DNA of 41,463 nucleotides from Planctomyces sp. SH-PL62 (GTDB lineage: Bacteria; Planctomycetota; Planctomycetia; Planctomycetales; Planctomycetaceae). The first letter of the stretch is position 1. Each line of letters starts with the position of its first letter. Position numbers and translations under genes: made by a program. The stretch spans positions 1 to 41,463 of the forward strand of contig CAMDDX010000019.1 of the NCBI GenBank assembly GCA_945893075.1, in the 5' to 3' direction. The notes under the pieces were generated by a model. The model was not told where the DNA came from. It ran no database searches and was given only the letters and a program-made list of their open reading frames with translations. Of this stretch, positions 9,091 to 15,781 are shown one piece after another.

Positions 9091-10314
9091 ATGTACTGGA
9101 TCAAGACTTTGACCGCCGTGGTCGCAACTCTGGGGTTGGGTAGCGTGGCGAATGCCGGGCTGTTCGACTCTTGCTGTGGAACAGCCAAATCAAGCTGTTG
9201 CACTTCGACCTGCCAGCCCGCGTGCTGCAAACCAACGATCGCTCGGCCGTGTTACCCGACGGTCCACACGTATCAACGTGCTTGCTCGACGTTGACCGCT
9301 CCATGCTGCAAACCGAATTGCTGTGGCTGGGATGCTTCCGGCTGCTGCAAGAAGGGCTGCGATCCGAGCTGTGCCGCCCCGAATGCTTGCGGCAATGCGA
9401 ACGCTTGTGGCAACAAGTGCGCTCCGGCGTGCGCCGCTCCCGCGGCTTGCGCCCCAGCGTGTGCCGCTCCTGCGGCTTGTGCTCCGGCTTGTGCGGCACC
9501 CGCCGCGTGCGCTCCGGCTTGTGCGGCTCCGGCTGCGGCCTGTGCGAACAACTGTGCTCCGAGCTGTGCCGCTCCTTGCGGCAAAGGCTGTGGCAACAAC
9601 GGCTGCGCTCCGAACTGCGCCGCTCCTTGTGGCCCGAAGGCCTGCTGTGCTCCCGCTGCTTGTGGTCCTAGCTGTGCGGCTCCGGCTGCGAATGCTTGCG
9701 GCAACAATGCCAACGCCTGCTGTGGCAAGAATGCCGATAGCTGCTGCGGCACGAAATGCTGCGAAGATCACTCCTGCGAGATCGCGCAGTTGATCTACAA
9801 GTCCCAAACCGCTTGCTATGCGAAAGATCGCCGGAAGGCTCTCGACAAGTTGGGCGACAAGTTCAACTGCGTCTGCAATCCTGAGATCATGACCGCGTTC
9901 ATCTACGGTCTGAATGACTGCGACGAACGAGTTCGCAAAGAAGCGGCCGATGAACTTGGCGACCAACTCCGCAAGAATCCTTGCTGCTGCTCGTGCGAAG
10001 TCGTGACCGCGTTGACGGCTGCCCTGGGTGACTGTGACAAGGGTGTTCGTCGTCAAGCCGAAGAGGGTCTGTGTGCTTGTGGCTACAAAGTTGTCGATGG
10101 CTGCTGTGACAAAGGCTGCTGCAACACGGGTTGCGGTGCGAATGCCTGTGGCAGTGCGGCCCCGATGGCTCATCCGGCCCCGGCTCCTGAGGCTGCCCCG
10201 GCTCCGGCCCCGGCTCCTCCGACCGAACCCAAGGCCTACTTCCCGTCCCGTTTGAACAACCCGACGACGAAGAAGACCAGCAAGCTCGGAAACCTGTTCG
10301 GACTGCGTATGTAA
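9091..10314 (+). CDS. Secreted cysteine-rich protein with Cys-Ala-Pro repeats and HEAT-like repeats
   Basis: A 407-residue exported protein. The start at 9091 has AAGGGAAGGAGA upstream and yields a clean signal peptide ([20 protein letters not shown], cut after NA). Residues about 25-215 are extraordinarily rich in Cys, Ala, Pro, Gly and Asn, with tandem units of the type [10 protein letters not shown] and [10 protein letters not shown] plus CC pairs. Residues about 230-345 hold two or three HEAT-like helical repeats ([40 protein letters not shown]), themselves dotted with cysteines. An Ala/Pro-rich linker ([17 protein letters not shown]) precedes a basic C-terminus. So many cysteines in an exported protein suggest either a disulfide-linked envelope component or metal binding; neither can be decided from sequence. 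It stands alone, with its own terminator. Confidence 0.88.
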   Translation: MYWIKTLTAVVATLGLGSVANAGLFDSCCGTAKSSCCTSTCQPACCKPTIARPCYPTVHTYQRACSTLTAPCCKPNCCGWDASGCCKKGCDPSCAAPNACGNANACGNKCAPACAAPAACAPACAAPAACAPACAAPAACAPACAAPAAACANNCAPSCAAPCGKGCGNNGCAPNCAAPCGPKACCAPAACGPSCAAPAANACGNNANACCGKNADSCCGTKCCEDHSCEIAQLIYKSQTACYAKDRRKALDKLGDKFNCVCNPEIMTAFIYGLNDCDERVRKEAADELGDQLRKNPCCCSCEVVTALTAALGDCDKGVRRQAEEGLCACGYKVVDGCCDKGCCNTGCGANACGSAAPMAHPAPAPEAAPAPAPAPPTEPKAYFPSRLNNPTTKKTSKLGNLFGLRM

Positions 10315-10363
10315 TTTGACGAGCCGGCTTCAAGGCAGGCTCAACTGACAACTCGGTGTGCAT

Positions 10364-10392
10364 GACCCCCGGAGCAATCCGGGGGTCTTTTT
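10364..10392 (+). terminator. Rho-independent terminator of the cysteine-rich gene
   Basis: A perfect 10-base-pair stem (GACCCCCGGA at 10364-10373 with TCCGGGGGTC at 10378-10387) is closed by a GCAA tetraloop of the GNRA class and followed by TTTTT. It lies 50 bases after the stop codon. This is the clearest intrinsic terminator in the window. Confidence 0.92.
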
Positions 10393-10422
10393 GTTTGGTG
10401 CCGGCCGAGATTCCCTTCCCAA

Positions 10423-10490
10423 CCGTACCGCGACCGTCAGGGAGCGGCCCCATCGGTGACGCGGGCCGCTCCCTGACGGTCGCGGTACGG
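10423..10490. repeat. 28-bp-arm palindrome upstream of the UbiD gene (family A, copy 1)
   Basis: Arms 10423-10450 and 10463-10490 are perfect inverse complements; the spacer is CATCGGTGACGC. Each arm begins CCGTACCGCGACCG and ends AGGGAGCGGCCC. A second copy with compensated substitutions lies at 22152-22221. It sits between the preceding terminator and the UbiD start, so it may be in that gene's leader. Confidence 0.93.
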
Positions 10491-10535
10491 ATTCGCTTCC
10501 TTGGCAAACGGCGAGTGACCGAAGACAACCACCGC

Positions 10536-12389
10536 ATGGGCTATCGCAATCTCCAAGAATGTGTCGCCGACCTCGAACGGTCGAAACAACTGATTCGCAT
10601 CGACGCAGAAGTCGATCCGCGTTTGGAAGTCGCCGAGATCCAGCGCCGCGTTTATCAAGCCGGCGGCCCGGCACTGCTCTTCACGCGAGCGAAAGGTTCT
10701 CGCTTCCCGCTGCTCGCGAATCTGTTCGGCACGATGGACCGCACTCGGTTTCTGTTTCGAGACACACTCGATGCCGTGCGGCGACTGGTCGAGTTGAAAA
10801 TCGACCCGATGGCGTTTGCCAAGCATCCGTGGCGCTATCGCGGAGCCCCATTCACCGCGCTGCACACGCTGCCGAAGTTCGTCTCACGCGGCCCGGTGCT
10901 CGCCAACGAAACGACGATCGAACAACTGCCGTCAATCGTCAACTGGCCGACCGACGCTGGAGCGTTCATCACGCTGCCGCAGGTCTACACCGAAGACGCC
11001 GACCGCCCCGGCTGGCAACACTCCAATTTGGGCATGTATCGCGTGCAGCTTTCCGGAGGTCAGTATCAACTCAATCAAGAGATCGGACTGCATTACCAAA
11101 TTCATCGCAGCATCGGTGTGCATCACGCCGCCGCGATTCGTCGAGGTGAACCGTTCCGAGTCAACATCTTCGTGGGTGGCCCGCCTGCGATGACGCTGGC
11201 CGCTGTGATGCCGTTGCCGGAAGGCATGAGCGAACTCACGTTTGCCGGCGCTCTCGGCGGTCGAAGAGTCGGGATGGTCCGCAGGGCAGGGGGGCTCCCC
11301 ATTTCCGCCGAAGCCGACTTCTGCATCGTCGGCACCGTCGATCCGAACGGCCTCAAACCGGAAGGCCCGTTCGGCGACCACCTCGGCTACTACAGCTTGG
11401 CTCACGACTTTCCGGTGCTGCGAGTCGAAAAGGTTTTTCATCGCGACAGCGCGATCTGGCCTTTCACGGTTGTCGGCCGCCCGCCTCAAGAAGACACGAG
11501 CTTCGGCGCGATCATTCACGAGATCACCGGCCCGATCATTCCGACGGTCATCGCCGGAGTAAAAGCCGTCCACGCCGTCGATGCCGCTGGAGTGCATCCA
11601 CTGCTGCTCGCGATTGGCAGTGAGCGGTACGTGCCGTATGCCGTGACTCGCAAGCCACAAGAGTTGCTGACGTGCGCCAACGCGATCCTCGGCCAAGGAC
11701 AGTTGTCGCTGGCAAAGTACCTCTGCATCGTGGCGGGCGAAGACGATCCGCAACTCGACATCCACAACATCCCGCAGTTTCTTCGCCACCTGTTGCAGCG
11801 AGTCGATTGGCGCACCGACCTGCATTTCCAAACGCAGACGACGATCGACACGCTCGATTACTCTGGCCACGGTTTCAATGCCGGCTCGAAGCTCGTGATT
11901 GCTGCCGCTGGCCCGGCGTGCCGCGAGCTGCCGATCGCCGTTCCATCCGAGTTGTCATTTCCGAACGGCTTCCGTGAGCCACGCGTTGCCATGCCAGGCG
12001 TGCTCGTGATCGCCGCTCCGCCGTTCGACACGCGGTTCGGTGCCAGCGATGGCGAGCAAGAGCGTTCCATTGGTCTATTCCTACGGCACTTCGACGCGAC
12101 CTCGCCGATCAACGCCTTCCCACTCATCACGCTGGTCGATGACAGCGAGTTCGCCGCACGGACGATCAACAACTGGCTGTGGACGACATTCACACGCTCG
12201 AACCCAGCCGCTGACATCACCGGTCTCGGCGCGTTCGTCCATCAAAAGCATTGGGGCTGCCGAGGCTCTCTCATCATCGACGCCCGAATCAAACCGCATC
12301 ACGCCCCGCCGCTGATCGAAGACCCGGAAGTCACGTGCCGAGTCGATGCCCTCTTCGCCAACAATGGCCCGCTGCACGGACTCTGGTAG
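10536..12389 (+). CDS. UbiD-family prenylated-FMN-dependent decarboxylase
   Basis: Predicted to remove a carboxyl group from an aromatic or unsaturated acid using prenylated FMN; members act in ubiquinone and menaquinone synthesis. The 617 residues are longer than E. coli UbiD (about 500) but match the longer planctomycete/chlamydial type. The start MGYRNLQECVADLER matches the family N-terminus; an upstream in-frame ATG at 10356 is rejected because the frame then runs through a terminator and a palindrome. Visible family segments are the cofactor region (SIGVHHAAAIRRGEPFRVNI, then FVGGPPAM), the acidic active-site motif 'LKPEGPFGDHLGYYS' carrying the conserved glutamate, and the C-terminal 'LVDDSEFAARTINNWLWTTF'. 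No menaquinone gene is nearby and no UbiX partner is seen, so the exact substrate is open. Confidence 0.88.
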   Translation: MGYRNLQECVADLERSKQLIRIDAEVDPRLEVAEIQRRVYQAGGPALLFTRAKGSRFPLLANLFGTMDRTRFLFRDTLDAVRRLVELKIDPMAFAKHPWRYRGAPFTALHTLPKFVSRGPVLANETTIEQLPSIVNWPTDAGAFITLPQVYTEDADRPGWQHSNLGMYRVQLSGGQYQLNQEIGLHYQIHRSIGVHHAAAIRRGEPFRVNIFVGGPPAMTLAAVMPLPEGMSELTFAGALGGRRVGMVRRAGGLPISAEADFCIVGTVDPNGLKPEGPFGDHLGYYSLAHDFPVLRVEKVFHRDSAIWPFTVVGRPPQEDTSFGAIIHEITGPIIPTVIAGVKAVHAVDAAGVHPLLLAIGSERYVPYAVTRKPQELLTCANAILGQGQLSLAKYLCIVAGEDDPQLDIHNIPQFLRHLLQRVDWRTDLHFQTQTTIDTLDYSGHGFNAGSKLVIAAAGPACRELPIAVPSELSFPNGFREPRVAMPGVLVIAAPPFDTRFGASDGEQERSIGLFLRHFDATSPINAFPLITLVDDSEFAARTINNWLWTTFTRSNPAADITGLGAFVHQKHWGCRGSLIIDARIKPHHAPPLIEDPEVTCRVDALFANNGPLHGLW

Positions 12390-12407
12390 CCCTGTCCGGC
12401 CGAACAA

Positions 12408-13142
12408 TTACGCCGGTTCCGGTCCCGGCGGCAGTCGCCAGTACGGAGACTCGATGAAGTGCAGGTTGTTGATTTGCAGCCAATGTCGCTCCGGATCGTT
12501 CGACAACCAATCGGAGTACGCGCGCGACAAGCCAACACTGAGCAGCACCTCAGCGGATGAGGTGAGCCGTTCATTGGCAATGGCGACGGCATCCGGGTCC
12601 GGCGTGACGTGATCGGGGCCGTACAAACGAATGTCCGTGACCGCGACTGACAACGGGATGCGGCCGGTCTGCAGATTCATACGGAGGCGCGGCCTCGGTT
12701 GTCGCGGTTCGATGACCAGTTCGGGACGCGACTTCGTGATAATCAGCATCCCCAGCGATCGTTCGCCGTGTCCGACATCAACGGCGGCGTGAGCGTGCCC
12801 GACCTCGTGCAAATCGCGGCCGAAGAGTTCGATGAGTGTCGGCTTCGCGGTGCTCTTCATCCGCGTCCAGAACTCGGCCGCCTCCAAATCGGGACGAGTT
12901 CGTGCCGAGCGTTTGAAGAACTCGGTGTCTTCGATCTCCGGTGCTCGGCCAATGGATTTCGTCGTGCCCAGGTCGAGGACCGCGCCGACTTCCAACAAGC
13001 CGCCATGCGCGGCGAGATCGCGGTATCGCAAGTCGCCGTTGCGAGGCAGGGGCCGCACATGCTCGCCTGTCGCCAGATTGATCCCCGCCACACAGATATA
13101 GCCGCGCCGCATCCGAGTCAGGTGATTGACGACGATTCGCAT
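12408..13142 (-). CDS. Dual OB domain-like protein, partner of two DUF488 proteins
   Basis: A 244-residue soluble protein. The N-terminus (MRIVVNHLTRMRRGYICVAG, then GEHVRPLPR) and the paired beta-rich halves match what is called a dual OB-containing domain, whose members often stand next to DUF488 genes; I make that match by recall of the family pattern. No catalytic motif is visible. It is the last gene of a three-gene minus-strand set: DUF488 copy 1 overlaps copy 2 by 61 bases, and this gene starts 33 bases after copy 2 ends. The OB fold suggests binding of single-stranded nucleic acid or oligonucleotides. It converges with the UbiD gene, leaving only 18 bases between the stop codons and no visible terminator. 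Confidence 0.65.
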   Translation of the reverse strand: MRIVVNHLTRMRRGYICVAGINLATGEHVRPLPRNGDLRYRDLAAHGGLLEVGAVLDLGTTKSIGRAPEIEDTEFFKRSARTRPDLEAAEFWTRMKSTAKPTLIELFGRDLHEVGHAHAAVDVGHGERSLGMLIITKSRPELVIEPRQPRPRLRMNLQTGRIPLSVAVTDIRLYGPDHVTPDPDAVAIANERLTSSAEVLLSVGLSRAYSDWLSNDPERHWLQINNLHFIESPYWRLPPGPEPA

Positions 13143-13152
13143 CGCTTCGACT

Positions 13153-13178
13153 TTTCAAATCTCAAATCTCAGATTTCA
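13153..13178. repeat. Short TTTCAAATC-type A/T-rich repeat
   Basis: Tandem CAAATCT units followed by the inverted AGATTTCAC fill the gap between the second DUF488 gene and the dual-OB gene. Closely similar GATTTGA heptamer runs occur at 18522-18559 and 20397-20431 inside the PSD1 gene. The 3' end of the DUF488 frame runs a few bases into it. Confidence 0.6.
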
Positions 13179-13613
13179 CAGATGCACGGCCTTCACGCCA
13201 TTCCATTTTTCGTCGAGGTACTCGACCACCACGCGACGATGGCAATGCTTCGCGGTCGGTTCGCTGCACAGCAATGCGGTCGGCACGGCGAACAGGTCCG
13301 GATTGAGCCGCTCTTCGATCCGCCGCTCGGCCATCAGTTCGAGAAACAGCCGCTCGTAGTTCTCCCAGCTTCCCTTGAGCTTCTTGTACGAATCGAGCAT
13401 GTCTTGCGTCGGAGCCAGCAGCGTCTCGTGGAGATATTCGGCTCCACAGATCTCGTTGACGAAGAACGCCAAGTCATCTCGCTTGGCGAAGCCCGCCAGT
13501 TGCGACACGTTGTTCAACCGCACGTCCACGAGCCTGCGGATGCCGTATTTCTTCAGCTTTCCAAAGAACTCGGCGGCGGTGGTTTGGGTAAAACCGATCG
13601 TAAAGACCTCCAC
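13176..13613 (-). CDS. DUF488 family protein, copy 2
   Basis: A 145-residue protein of the DUF488 family, function unknown. The GTG start is fixed by a perfect AAGGAGGA eight bases upstream. Family marks are the N-terminal 'EVFTIGFTQTTAAEFFGKL', the 'RRLVDVRLNNVSQLAGFAKR' segment with the conserved Asp-Val-Arg, and the C-terminal 'LLCSEPTAKHCHRRVVVEYL' with the CSE...CHR cysteine/histidine signature. Its first 61 bases overlap the end of copy 1 in another frame, so translation is probably coupled. The Asp/Arg plus Cys/His set suggests an enzyme or metal site, but no activity is established to my knowledge. Confidence 0.85.
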   Translation of the reverse strand: MEVFTIGFTQTTAAEFFGKLKKYGIRRLVDVRLNNVSQLAGFAKRDDLAFFVNEICGAEYLHETLLAPTQDMLDSYKKLKGSWENYERLFLELMAERRIEERLNPDLFAVPTALLCSEPTAKHCHRRVVVEYLDEKWNGVKAVHL

Positions 13614-14170
13614 GGCGTCTCCTCCTTTGCTTCGGGAAACAGGAGCATTTGTTTGTCTTCGTCCGAGGTGACCAGGGCCAGATGATCTTCCAGCCGCCCA
13701 TCGCCTCGAATGTGCCACAACGGCACGCCTCGATCCGCCAACACTTTCCCGATCAGCAGAAACCGATGACACACCGTCGGGTCTTCCTCGCTGCACATCA
13801 TGGCGACCCGGTATTTCTGAATCCCCTTTTCAAGCCGGTCGATCCCCTGCAAGAACCGCGGCACCTGCGACAGCTTGGAGTACAGCACATGCCCCGCTTC
13901 GTCGTAGCAATCTTCCTCCTCCGGCCGGCCGCCAAGTTCCTCGCCGAGAAACAAATACTGAAATCCTCGCGGCACCACGATCTGCTTGAGCGTATCACGA
14001 TTGAAATGCGGGCTGTACTGCGAATACGGCTGCGACCGCACATCGACTAACACATCAACCCCGTGCTCGCGCAGCAACTCGCAGAACCGCAGAGCCTCAT
14101 GATTGGAATGCCCAATCGAGAACAATCTCGGCACCTGATTCGTCTGCGACGGGTTCACGATCGACGACAT
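13553..14170 (-). CDS. DUF488 family protein, copy 1
   Basis: A 205-residue DUF488 protein. The chosen ATG (MSSIVNPSQTNQVPRLFSIG) has GGAG about ten bases upstream; another in-frame ATG lies 13 codons earlier. Conserved marks are 'LFSIGHSNHEALRFCELL', 'VDVLVDVRSQPYSQYSPHFN' and 'RVAMMCSEEDPTVCHRFLL', giving the same CSE...CHR signature as copy 2. It is more canonical than copy 2, with a longer C-terminal tail (HIRGDGRLEDHLALVTSDED) ending in a Pro/Ser-rich stretch. The tail's reading frame overlaps the start of copy 2 by 61 bases. Two divergent copies in one operon with a dual-OB protein suggest that they act as a pair. Confidence 0.87.
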   Translation of the reverse strand: MSSIVNPSQTNQVPRLFSIGHSNHEALRFCELLREHGVDVLVDVRSQPYSQYSPHFNRDTLKQIVVPRGFQYLFLGEELGGRPEEEDCYDEAGHVLYSKLSQVPRFLQGIDRLEKGIQKYRVAMMCSEEDPTVCHRFLLIGKVLADRGVPLWHIRGDGRLEDHLALVTSDEDKQMLLFPEAKEETPWRSLRSVLPKPPPPSSLES

Positions 14171-14226
14171 GCTCAACTCCGGTGAAGTACGCGCCAGCCA
14201 AATCGCCATGATAGAACGTGCCAGGG

Positions 14227-14655
14227 TTAAGACTCGGTCCAGTCTTCAAAGCGCAAGCCAGGCACTTGCTTGAAGTCCCGAAAGTTTCGAGTCAGCAGGA
14301 TCGATCCCGTGACCAGCGCAATGCTCGCGATTCGCAGATCAAGAGTTCCAACCGTTGAACATTGACGCCTCAATGGGCCATAGACGATTTGAGCCGCGTC
14401 GTCGAACGGTAAGACGTTCATTCGCTCAAAGTTCAGCCGAACGCGATCAAGCCGCTTGTAGCAACGGACGATATGGTCGGCCTTTTTCACGCGATTCAAT
14501 TCGGAGAGCCAGCCCAAGACTTCTTCTTGAAAAGTGACGATCGTCGTGGCCATGTCATCCGGCGGGACTTTCGATATCCGAGCCAACAGAGTGCGGGAAC
14601 CGTCTCCCTCTTTTTGCAGCAGCGACAAGTGATCGGTATCCAAAATGTAAGGCAC
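14227..14655 (-). CDS. VapC-type PIN-domain toxin (ribonuclease)
   Basis: A 142-residue PIN-domain protein, the usual size for VapC toxins, which cut tRNA or rRNA using Mg2+ held by conserved acidic residues. Visible acidic residues are the first Asp in 'MPYILDTDHLSLLQ', a mid-chain Glu in 'TTIVTFQEEVLGWLSEL', and the Asp in 'STVGTLDLRIASIALVTGS', followed by the typical 'ILLTRNFRDFKQVPGLRFED'. It begins at GTG immediately after the TAA of its upstream partner (TAAGTG), so the two are translationally coupled. This order, small partner then toxin, is typical of toxin-antitoxin pairs. Confidence 0.9.
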   Translation of the reverse strand: MPYILDTDHLSLLQKEGDGSRTLLARISKVPPDDMATTIVTFQEEVLGWLSELNRVKKADHIVRCYKRLDRVRLNFERMNVLPFDDAAQIVYGPLRRQCSTVGTLDLRIASIALVTGSILLTRNFRDFKQVPGLRFEDWTES

Positions 14656-14910
14656 TTATCGTCGTCCTTTGCTGGCCGATTTCCGCCGTGGCTTCGCTGG
14701 AACCCCGCAATCGCTGTCCCGAATCGCTTTGCCGGCACGAATCATGGCGTCGAATTCAGGATCGTCATTGAAGCTGCCAAAAATTTGCTGATACCACGGA
14801 ACGGCATCCTGCTTCGTTTTTGACTTCGGAGTTTTTCCATTCCGAAGCTCCTGCAATTCCGATTCAATCTGCTTGAGCCGGTTCTCAATTTGTTCGATTT
14901 TGCTGCTCAT
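14656..14910 (-). CDS. Putative antitoxin partner of VapC
   Basis: An 84-residue protein starting at 14910. It begins with a short coiled coil (MSSKIEQIENRLKQIESELQ), continues with a basic linker, and has a C-terminal segment around 'WYQQIFGSFNDDPEFDAMIR', then 'AGKAIRD' and a Lys/Arg/Ser tail. The arrangement (coiled coil, then a W..I.G.F.DDPEFD-type toxin-binding segment) matches small antitoxins often found before VapC in cyanobacteria and planctomycetes. I see no ribbon-helix-helix or AbrB domain, so how it would bind DNA is unclear. Confidence 0.8.
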   Translation of the reverse strand: MSSKIEQIENRLKQIESELQELRNGKTPKSKTKQDAVPWYQQIFGSFNDDPEFDAMIRAGKAIRDSDCGVPAKPRRKSASKGRR

Positions 14911-14942
14911 GGCTTGCCTCGCGAGTGATGGCGAAGACCGTA

Positions 14943-15239
14943 TCAACTCTTGTGAAACTCAACGAGATCGGTTTGATAGTCAGCGAGAAGTTGCTGCGCG
15001 GCGTCCGCCAGATTCGGCTTTTGATCCTCGGCGTTCCAATCTTCCGGATCAAACGCCGCTGCGGCCATCTTCACCGAGGCTTCCGCCCAGGCGTCGTCAT
15101 CCTCCGCCCCAGGCAGCGCGAAGAAATCGAGGTAGTCCGACAGAATCCGCTGGGCCAACAACGCTGCATCCTCGCCTTGACTCCGAGCCAACTCGTCGAG
15201 GTGCCGCTCACGCGCGGGATCCAATTCAATCGTCACCAT
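14943..15239 (-). CDS. Ribbon-helix-helix-like antitoxin without an obvious toxin
   Basis: A 98-residue protein. The start MVTIELDPARERHLDELARS gives a beta strand followed by two helices (GEDAALLAQRILSDYLDFF), the pattern of a CopG/MetJ-type DNA-binding domain. The acidic C-terminal half (PGAEDDDAWAEASVKMAAAA, then DYQTDLVEFHKS) would be the toxin-binding part. A longer open frame reaching 15566 is rejected because its extra N-terminus is Arg-rich and lacks a ribosome binding site. No ParE- or PIN-type toxin lies directly downstream; the next gene is the other putative antitoxin, 32 bases away. It may be an orphan, or may take part in regulating the VapBC pair. Confidence 0.7.
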   Translation of the reverse strand: MVTIELDPARERHLDELARSQGEDAALLAQRILSDYLDFFALPGAEDDDAWAEASVKMAAAAFDPEDWNAEDQKPNLADAAQQLLADYQTDLVEFHKS

Positions 15240-15463
15240 GATCACACCGTTTCTGTCGTGGTTGGCCTGCCCACTGCGGGAAGCTGGCCTGAACTCGTCC
15301 CATAATAGTCGGCGAGTTCCCGCCCAAGCCAAGCACTTTTCTGAATTGACGGCCAGACAACGGCCGGCTGCACTGCGAAGACGCGCGACTCTCCGGCGAG
15401 GATGTCCTGCCGGGATTTGAATGCCGAGTCGCCGAACTCTTCGCGTTCGAGACCACGTCAGAT

Positions 15464-15772
15464 TTATTTGTCGATTGACCGGAGACACATCCAGTCGCGA
15501 ACGATTGAGATCATGAGTAACACCGCAAATACGCCGTGTCCCGCGCCAACAATCAATGTTCCCCAAGGATTGCTGACATCATCAATCAAATATGCAACTC
15601 CCCACAAAACGAGTGGATTGAGAGGGATCACGGGAAGGATGCTCACGCCCCCGCGTTGCTCTTTAGGGATGCCTTTTCTTGCATCTTCAGCGGCGCGCTG
15701 GATCGAGGCTGCAATTGCCCACAAACACCAGACCACAAAAACGCCAACCAGAAGTGGCCACGATGACAACAT
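15464..15772 (-). CDS. Small membrane protein, unknown function
   Basis: A 102-residue protein with about three hydrophobic segments: LLVGVFVVWCLWAIAASI near the N-terminus, ILPVIPLNPLVLWGVAYLI in the middle, and LIVGAGHGVFAVLLMISIV near the C-terminus. Short polar linkers separate them. An AAGGAG ribosome binding site five bases before the ATG overlaps the TGA stop of the upstream DUF1501 gene, so translation is coupled to it. I do not recognise the family. Confidence 0.75.
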   Translation of the reverse strand: MLSSWPLLVGVFVVWCLWAIAASIQRAAEDARKGIPKEQRGGVSILPVIPLNPLVLWGVAYLIDDVSNPWGTLIVGAGHGVFAVLLMISIVRDWMCLRSIDK

Positions 15773-15781
15773 TGCACTCCT

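Noticed and set aside
9400-9700. CRISPR-like tandem repeats in the cysteine-rich gene
   Set aside because: The repeats are coding, contiguous and in phase with codons; there are no unique spacers of constant length and no cas genes.
9190-10173. A long open frame on the minus strand opposite the cysteine-rich gene
   Set aside because: It is the complement of a repetitive Cys/Ala/Pro-coding gene and so is itself repetitive (Arg/Ser/Ala). The plus-strand gene has a ribosome binding site, a signal peptide and a terminator.
10413-10420. Other matches to GGGNAGGG, such as CCCTTCCC here and at 32576, and GGGAAGGG at 40528
   Set aside because: The N=A form does not follow the strand polarity of GGGCAGGG (one minus-strand copy left of dif, one plus-strand copy right of it). 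GGGTAGGG (4998) and GGGGAGGG (5019, 6525, 29809) do fit, but are too few to count as evidence.
10356-10535. An upstream ATG extending the UbiD protein by 60 residues
   Set aside because: The extension would be encoded by a strong terminator hairpin and a 28-bp palindrome, has no homology to UbiD proteins, and lacks a ribosome binding site.
14943-15566. A 207-residue version of the RHH-like antitoxin
   Set aside because: The extra N-terminal ~109 residues are Arg-rich and lack any fold pattern, while MVTIELDP is the expected first strand of a ribbon-helix-helix domain.
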